DNA from: CAZKTS01 sp964555735
GTDB taxonomy: Bacteria; Actinomycetota; Acidimicrobiia; IMCC26256; PALSA-555
DNA: 22,578 nt
Direction: 5' to 3'
NCBI GenBank assembly: GCA_964555735.1
Contig: CAZKTS010000060.1
Span: 1 to 22,578 of the forward strand
Shown in pieces: positions 22,030-22,578 of this stretch (its first letter is position 1; each line of letters starts with the position of its first letter). Position numbers and translations under genes: made by a program. Below the pieces are notes generated by a model. It ran no database searches, had not been told where the DNA came from, and saw only the letters and a program-made list of their open reading frames with translations.

Positions 22030-22578
22030 TCATGCGGACTCCAGCAGATCACACAGGGCCGAGGCCAATCTGGATGGTTCGTGGACCAGGCCCCGGTCGT
22101 CGGCCACGTCCCGGGCCACCGCCTCCACCCCCAGCGCCCGCACGCCGCCGGCCGGTGCGGCCAGCTCGCACGACCGGTCGGTGAGCAGCACGTCCACGCG
22201 GGCCCCGTGCTCGAGCACCGCCCGCAGGTGGGCCGTCCCGTCGAGGCCGGTGGTCTCGGGCGGCTCGGTGCGCAGGTTGCCCACCTGGACCACCCGCCCG
22301 GGAGCAGCCGCGAGCGCCTCACGGATCTCGGCGACGGCCAGGACCGGGAGGACGCTCGTGTACAGCGAGCCCGGGGCGAGGACGATCTGGTCGGCGGCGG
22401 CGATGGCTGCGAGCGCGTCGGGATGGGCGCGAGCGTCGGGCGGCACCAGCTCGACCCGGCGGATCCGACCGACCACGTTCGCCACCGCGACCTGGCCCTC
22501 GACCGATTCGTCCGTCGGCGGCTCGTCGGCCTCGGCGTCGTGCTGCACGTGGGCCTTCAGCACCACCGCCTCGGTGGT
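22030..22578 (-). CDS. yvcK: YvcK/CofD-like protein (gluconeogenesis factor), C-terminal part
   Basis: These are the last 180 or so residues of a protein that continues past the right edge. The segment ADQIVLAPGSLYTSVLPVLAV and then QVGNLRTEPPETTGLDGTAHLRAVLEHG are the C-terminal signatures of the YvcK branch of the CofD-like superfamily, which binds UDP-GlcNAc and helps control carbon flux and cell-wall synthesis. The frame runs open through the window edge (TTEAVVLKAH upstream of the internal GTG at 22566), so the gene is cut rather than starting there. In most actinobacteria rapZ precedes it and whiA follows; here gapA follows directly. Confidence 0.88.
   Translation of the reverse strand, partial: TTEAVVLKAHVQHDAEADEPPTDESVEGQVAVANVVGRIRRVELVPPDARAHPDALAAIAAADQIVLAPGSLYTSVLPVLAVAEIREALAAAPGRVVQVGNLRTEPPETTGLDGTAHLRAVLEHGARVDVLLTDRSCELAAPAGGVRALGVEAVARDVADDRGLVHEPSRLASALCDLLESA

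Noticed and set aside
17580..22184. Plus-strand open frame of over 1,500 codons
   Set aside because: It is antisense to gapA, pgk, tpiA, secG and the membrane protein, which carry clear catalytic motifs. Its translation is Arg/Asp/Gly/Val-biased and low in complexity, as expected for a GC-rich shadow frame.

Overview
The window is about 70% GC, with short intergenic gaps, frequent GTG starts and stop/start overlaps. This points to a high-GC actinomycete. The gap-pgk-tpiA-secG order next to a YvcK-type gene is characteristic of Actinomycetota. The general look would suit Acidimicrobiia, but that placement is inference. No gene-free stretch reaches 300 bases; the longest gap is about 180 bases.

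Layout, left to right. (a) 1-3674: the N-terminal half of a DHA2-type drug/metabolite exporter (minus, cut by the window edge), divergent from an uncharacterised soluble protein; a NUDIX hydrolase plus CPBP intramembrane protease pair (minus); and a GNAT acetyltransferase (plus). (b) 3690-8938: a likely catabolic region. An SDR dehydrogenase faces a quinone-oxidoreductase/cupin pair. That pair diverges from an amidohydrolase / MarR regulator / SnoaL-like / glycerophosphodiester phosphodiesterase run. The 98-bp divergent gap carries a perfect 12-bp palindrome placed exactly between the -35 and -10 of the cupin promoter. (c) 9069-12079, all minus: a large acyltransferase-3/SGNH membrane protein, a stand-alone STAS anti-anti-sigma-type protein, and tRNA-Leu(GAG) with an encoded CCA. 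(d) 12122-17845, minus: a complete dipeptide/oligopeptide ABC importer in the order dppA-B-C-D-F, with stop/start overlaps joining C-D-F. (e) 17958-22578, minus: yvcK (partial)-gapA-pgk-tpiA-membrane protein-secG, the lower-glycolysis cluster with a protein-export subunit at its end.

How the parts work together. Region (e) provides three consecutive triose-phosphate steps of glycolysis. Region (d) takes up peptides. Region (b) looks like a small oxidative/hydrolytic pathway for an unidentified carbon source under a local MarR repressor. Region (a) is a mix of housekeeping and stress-type genes.

A recurring promoter layout is visible. At least five genes have a TANNNT-like -10 box followed by only 6-7 bases and then the start codon, which implies leaderless mRNAs. 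It helped decide several starts. I did not find a phage, IS element, CRISPR array or clear defence system. The most promising undescribed items are the palindrome-controlled divergent catabolic locus, an uncharacterised membrane protein between tpiA and secG, the absence of whiA between yvcK and gapA, and a possible ATC start codon at 786.
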